A stretch of 64,000 nucleotides of DNA. It comes from Isoetes taiwanensis (Eukaryota > Streptophyta > Lycopodiopsida > Isoetales > Isoetaceae). Below the pieces are notes generated by a model that was not told the origin of the DNA, did not search any database, and saw nothing but the letters and a program-made list of their open reading frames with translations. The stretch covers positions 62,001 through 126,000 of the forward strand of contig JAJEKV010000424.1 of NCBI GenBank assembly GCA_021234155.1. Direction: 5' to 3'. Positions 60,784 through 64,000 of this stretch are shown piece by piece. The position numbers were made by a program, and so were the translations under genes. Positions within the stretch are counted from its first letter, which is position 1, and each line of letters starts with the position of its first letter.

Positions 60784-61382
60784 GGAAGGAAGGAAAAATT
60801 TTTAACGTCCACGGAACCCAATCGGGTTATGGGACCAAGTACATAAGGGACCGAAGTCCTGGACCGAAGTCCAAACAAGAACATGGGCCGAAGCCCTTAA
60901 ACCAAAGCACAACGTGAGCTAGAACACAACCATCATGACCCGGATTAAAAAACCACAGGGAAAAACCGTTTGCGGGATGACTATGGCTGCTCACCCGATC
61001 TAAAATCCATGCTTTGTTGCACAAGCAACAAGCATACCTTCATACCTCCAGTGACAAGGCTTCACCAAGCGACTCCGAGCGTAACCTCTTCACAATGGGT
61101 CTTGGAAAGCGAGGATAACGCCATGTCGCCTTGACGCTTGGGGGAAGGCGGCGCTCAGAAAACCGCCGGGGAAATCGCGCCCGGAGGTGCCTCCTCACCT
61201 ATCCTCCAGCCCTGCGCCAAGGCGCCATCACCCCCAGGTATGCGCGCAGGCGGACATCCACTCAAGGCACTGCACGGGGGTCGCCAACGCCGTTCCAACG
61301 CCATCCATCACTCTGATCTTTCGGGCGGAGCCTTTGCAGCGCCAGGCGGCGCCAGCGCCAGCGCCCGGCAGCGCTTGGTAAA
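60784..61382 (-). mobile_element. Short retroposed insert with LINE family A 3' end
   Basis: A 599-bp insert flanked by the perfect 9-bp repeat GTAAAGGAA (60775-60783 and 61383-61391). Read on the minus strand it starts GC-rich (61130-61382), contains CCCTGTGGTTTTTTAATCCG, and ends with CCATAACCCGATTGGGTTCC and GTGGACGTTAAAAA then TTCC repeats, the family's conserved 3' end. The GC-rich body is not seen in the other copies. It is either a 5'-truncated LINE of another subfamily or a chimeric non-autonomous element using a LINE tail. I found no RNA polymerase III boxes. Confidence 0.65.
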
Positions 61383-61689
61383 GTAAAGGAATAGGTTAAA
61401 TTGAAAAATAGAGTTGCTATTTAAATGTGCATGCATGTAATTAAGCAACTGACTTACGATTTTGTGGAAAGCCATGATAAGCTACTGATATGTGCACTCT
61501 ACTTTGCTAGCTTATGAGATTTTACTTTTTTGCTTTATACGCACAAAGGGTTGCTATGTACTTAGTTACATTGTATGGAGTTGAAATTATCTCTAATATG
61601 AGTGGCAACCTGTTATAGAAAATATGGCACATGTGATGTATTGCATAAGTAGAGCTTGAAGCTTTGTATGAGAAGGCATTAAGAATAGA

Positions 61690-61810
61690 ATAGAGCGAGA
61701 ACGAACGAGCGCAAGCGAGCGAACGAGAGCGAAACGCAAGCAGAGCGAGCGAGCGAGCGAAGCGAGCAGAGCGAGCGCAAGCGTAAAGAACAGAGCGTAA
61801 GGAATAGAAT
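61690..61810. repeat. GAGC/GCGA low-complexity tract
   Basis: Irregular repeats of GAGCGA, GCAAGC and GAACGA for about 110 bases next to the LINE tail. GAATAGAATAGA units flank it on both sides. Confidence 0.85.
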
Positions 61811-61811
61811 A

Positions 61812-64000
61812 GAATAAAGTTTTTATTGTCCATGGAGACCAATTGGCCTATGAGACCCAAAAAGAGGCATAACAAGTGTATTAATGTCTGAGTTAAAAAA
61901 CCCCTGTCCGAAGGGTTTTTTGGGGGAAAAACCATGACAGGAATAGGATTGCTGTCAAACTGTACAAACATCTATCATGAGGGGAAAGAAATGTGTACAC
62001 ATATTAGGCAAGTGCCCGAGGACCGAGCTGATCCCAGCGATCCATGACCTCTTGAAGGTATGATTCCAACACTGCATCAGAGGCCGTGCTCAACATTCAT
62101 GCATAAGCGTATTGAATGTCATCATATCTTTGGACAACTCACGAAGGGTGTGGCATTTGTCTCCCACATCTCCAACTTGGCAGCGTTGACAAAGCCTCTC
62201 CTGGCGCAAATCCCGATACTGCTCTCGAATGGTTGGCTCGCTGGTTGCAGGCAGCTTGTGCATGTCTCATATAACCTGTACACTGCGTTTTGTAGTTCTG
62301 CAGGGACGTCTAGCTGTTGCAATCTTGTCCACAGTATTTTTCGAGGCACAGTGTCAAAAGCCTTGGCAAAGCGAAGTAGTGTCTGAGATCTTGTTGGCCG
62401 GTTCGCCATGCCGCCAATCAAAGTCTGCAGCGTGAAGATGTGATCAATGGTTGAGTGCCTCGGTGAAATCTAATTAAAAGGTAGAATAGGCATGAAGAAG
62501 TTTTAGGCTCTATAATATGTGAAATCAGGACATCTAAGATTAGTTGATAGTTCGGAGAATTTTGTCAATGTACCAGAGTTTAAGAAAAAGAGGAGCTTGA
62601 TGTTAAATTTTCAAGTATCTAGGTTGCTCATATTCTAAGAGCTTAAAATAACTATTATATCTAAAAAAGGAATCAATCATTGTTCTCATGTTATCCTCTA
62701 CATTAGATTACTAGCACAAGCTGAGCATCTGCTTATTAACCATTTGGTGAATTTTGCATGTTCTTGCCATGTTTCTCCTTTCGCAGATGACATTGCTTCA
62801 AAGATCATACATATGAATGGTTTAGAAACTCTGAGGGTATTGTTGTTTCTTTCCTGAAGGGATTTATTGAATTTGCATCATGTTCTAAATGCTTACTCAA
62901 TTTATATGATTAATGGTTGCACTGGTGGCTTCATAACATATTTATGCTTGCGTGAGTGCCGCACTTCTGCTGCCTCTGCCCATCTTGTCAACTGCTGCTC
63001 GAGGATCCCAGAGAGGAGCTTTACAAACACTAAGCTGGTCATGATGGTCCAGTAATTGGCTGGGCAGTGCGGGTCTCCTTCCTTGTAGATTGGGACAATC
63101 CTGCTAGTGGTCCAATACGAGCAGAGACCTTCCCGCAATGCCTTGTTGAACATGATAGTTAGTACCGGTGCCATGGATAGTCCTGCCCACTTGAGTAATT
63201 CCGCCTGCATGTCGTCGAGGTCTGGCGCTTTTCCATTAGCTAAATGCTGCAGCCCCTGGCTACCTCCGCCTCTGTGATTTCCAGCACTGGGCCCTGCTGC
63301 AGGAGGTATTGTACATGTGGTTGGAGCAATCTGCCAAGCCAACTACAAGTAGAGTGGCAGGTGGTTTGAGTCCTACTCATTCCTACCATCCGATTAAGAC
63401 TTTCGGAATGCTTGACAAGATGCATGTCTTGCTTTCGGCACCAATAGATAGTCCACCACGCTAGACTTCGCCTCATTTGGTTCTCCCCGCCCGCAAATGT
63501 CTTTGGCGGGGAGGATGGCCATTATGCTAGTCCATTGCAAGTCACTAGGTCAAAGATACTGCAAAGCAACAACAACTGCCTCCCATAGTGCGAGACCTGA
63601 ATGTGAGCTGATGTCCGCGGCCAAGCTCCTTCTGAAGGGCTCAGTTGCAACACATCATCTGCCAAAGGGTCAAATATCATTGGTTGTTCTGTGCTAGTGC
63701 GTGCATTGAAGTCTCCAACGAGGATGCCACTACCCCTTTCGCTTGTCTTTCTTTGTACGCCATCCTATAGATTTACATTGGCCTCCGACCTATCCACATC
63801 CGAGTGGGTGTAATAGAAGTAGACTGCCAATAAATTAGAGAGATATGTTATCCTCCTGAAGCTAGGTTGAAGGAGGCCTGCATAAGATGCTGTTATACAG
63901 GGTTGTAAGTAGACTTTAGTGTACCTACAATTGTATTATACCATTTGGTAAGATTGAGCGCATTTTTCATGTACTAATTTATGTATTTCTTGATTGCAAG
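61812..64000 (-). mobile_element. LINE family A, copy C, internally deleted and cut by the window edge
   Basis: Right to left: an endonuclease trace, GSGILVGDFNARTSTEQP (about 63690-63735), then the start of reverse transcriptase (LANGKAPDLDDMQAELLKWA, VPIYKEGDPHCPANY; 62902-63342). About 460 unalignable bases (62475-62930) follow, then HSTIDHIFTLQTLIGG and AKAFDTVPRKILWTRLQQL (62122-62450). After ESSIGIC the sequence jumps directly to the C-terminal zinc-binding region, so the catalytic palm present in copy B is missing. The conserved 3' end begins near 61820 and the tail is AATAAAAACTTTATTC-like with TATTC units. It is non-functional. Confidence 0.8.

Noticed and set aside
61131-61386. Three overlapping plus-strand frames in the GC-rich block
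   Set aside because: High GC lowers stop frequency. The block lies inside a retroposed insert and no frame resembles a protein.

Overview
This is nuclear DNA of a land plant. The evidence is two intron-containing plant genes (a subtilisin-like protease and a SIP-type aquaporin), DYW-class PPR debris, plant-type chromovirus, CACTA, Helitron and L1-like elements, and long gene-poor stretches. The abundance of PPR/DYW remnants and the density of nested repeats fit a large genome such as a fern. That lineage guess is an inference from memory and was not checked by any search.

Layout: 0.6-1.6 kb is a decayed LINE on the minus strand. The end of a CACTA transposon (to 2450) cuts into a Helitron (2451-6411), which has a recognisable 3' hairpin and CTAG end and an internal inversion through its Rep domain. 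6.4-11.2 kb has no recognisable gene, only MITE-like elements and short repeats. 11.27-31.56 kb is a nested stack. The 3' end of a non-LTR element (LINE family A) was split by a Ty3/gypsy chromovirus (11722-31544, target duplication ATGGA). That element holds a foldback element in pol, a 4.87-kb CACTA transposon (20675-25540, target duplication ATA), and extra sequence in one LTR. The CACTA carries a PPR gene fragment and a 247-bp MITE with a 9-bp target duplication.

The clearest host genes follow. A ten-exon SBT2-like subtilase on the plus strand (33841-37253) reads as 825 residues with all four active-site motifs. A three-exon SIP aquaporin on the minus strand (43046-44667) reads as 231 residues. 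Around them lie another LINE family A copy (39.3-40.9 kb), two tandem imperfect hairpins (41.8-42.0 kb) and another MITE.

From 49.5 kb onward the window is a graveyard. It holds a broken PIF/Harbinger transposase, two diverged copies of an ABCC-transporter gene fragment (one with an expanded TTCTTG repeat), a broken DYW-type PPR gene, an L1-like LINE with poly(A), a short retroposed insert with a 9-bp target duplication, and an internally deleted LINE family A copy running off the right edge.

Nothing here looks like an operon or a cooperating multi-gene system. The most unusual things are structural: the Helitron inversion, the nesting, the unassigned open frames upstream of gag in the chromovirus, and a LINE family whose copies share a conserved 3' end but finish in varied short tandem repeats instead of poly(A). 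Splice sites and domain calls were made by eye.
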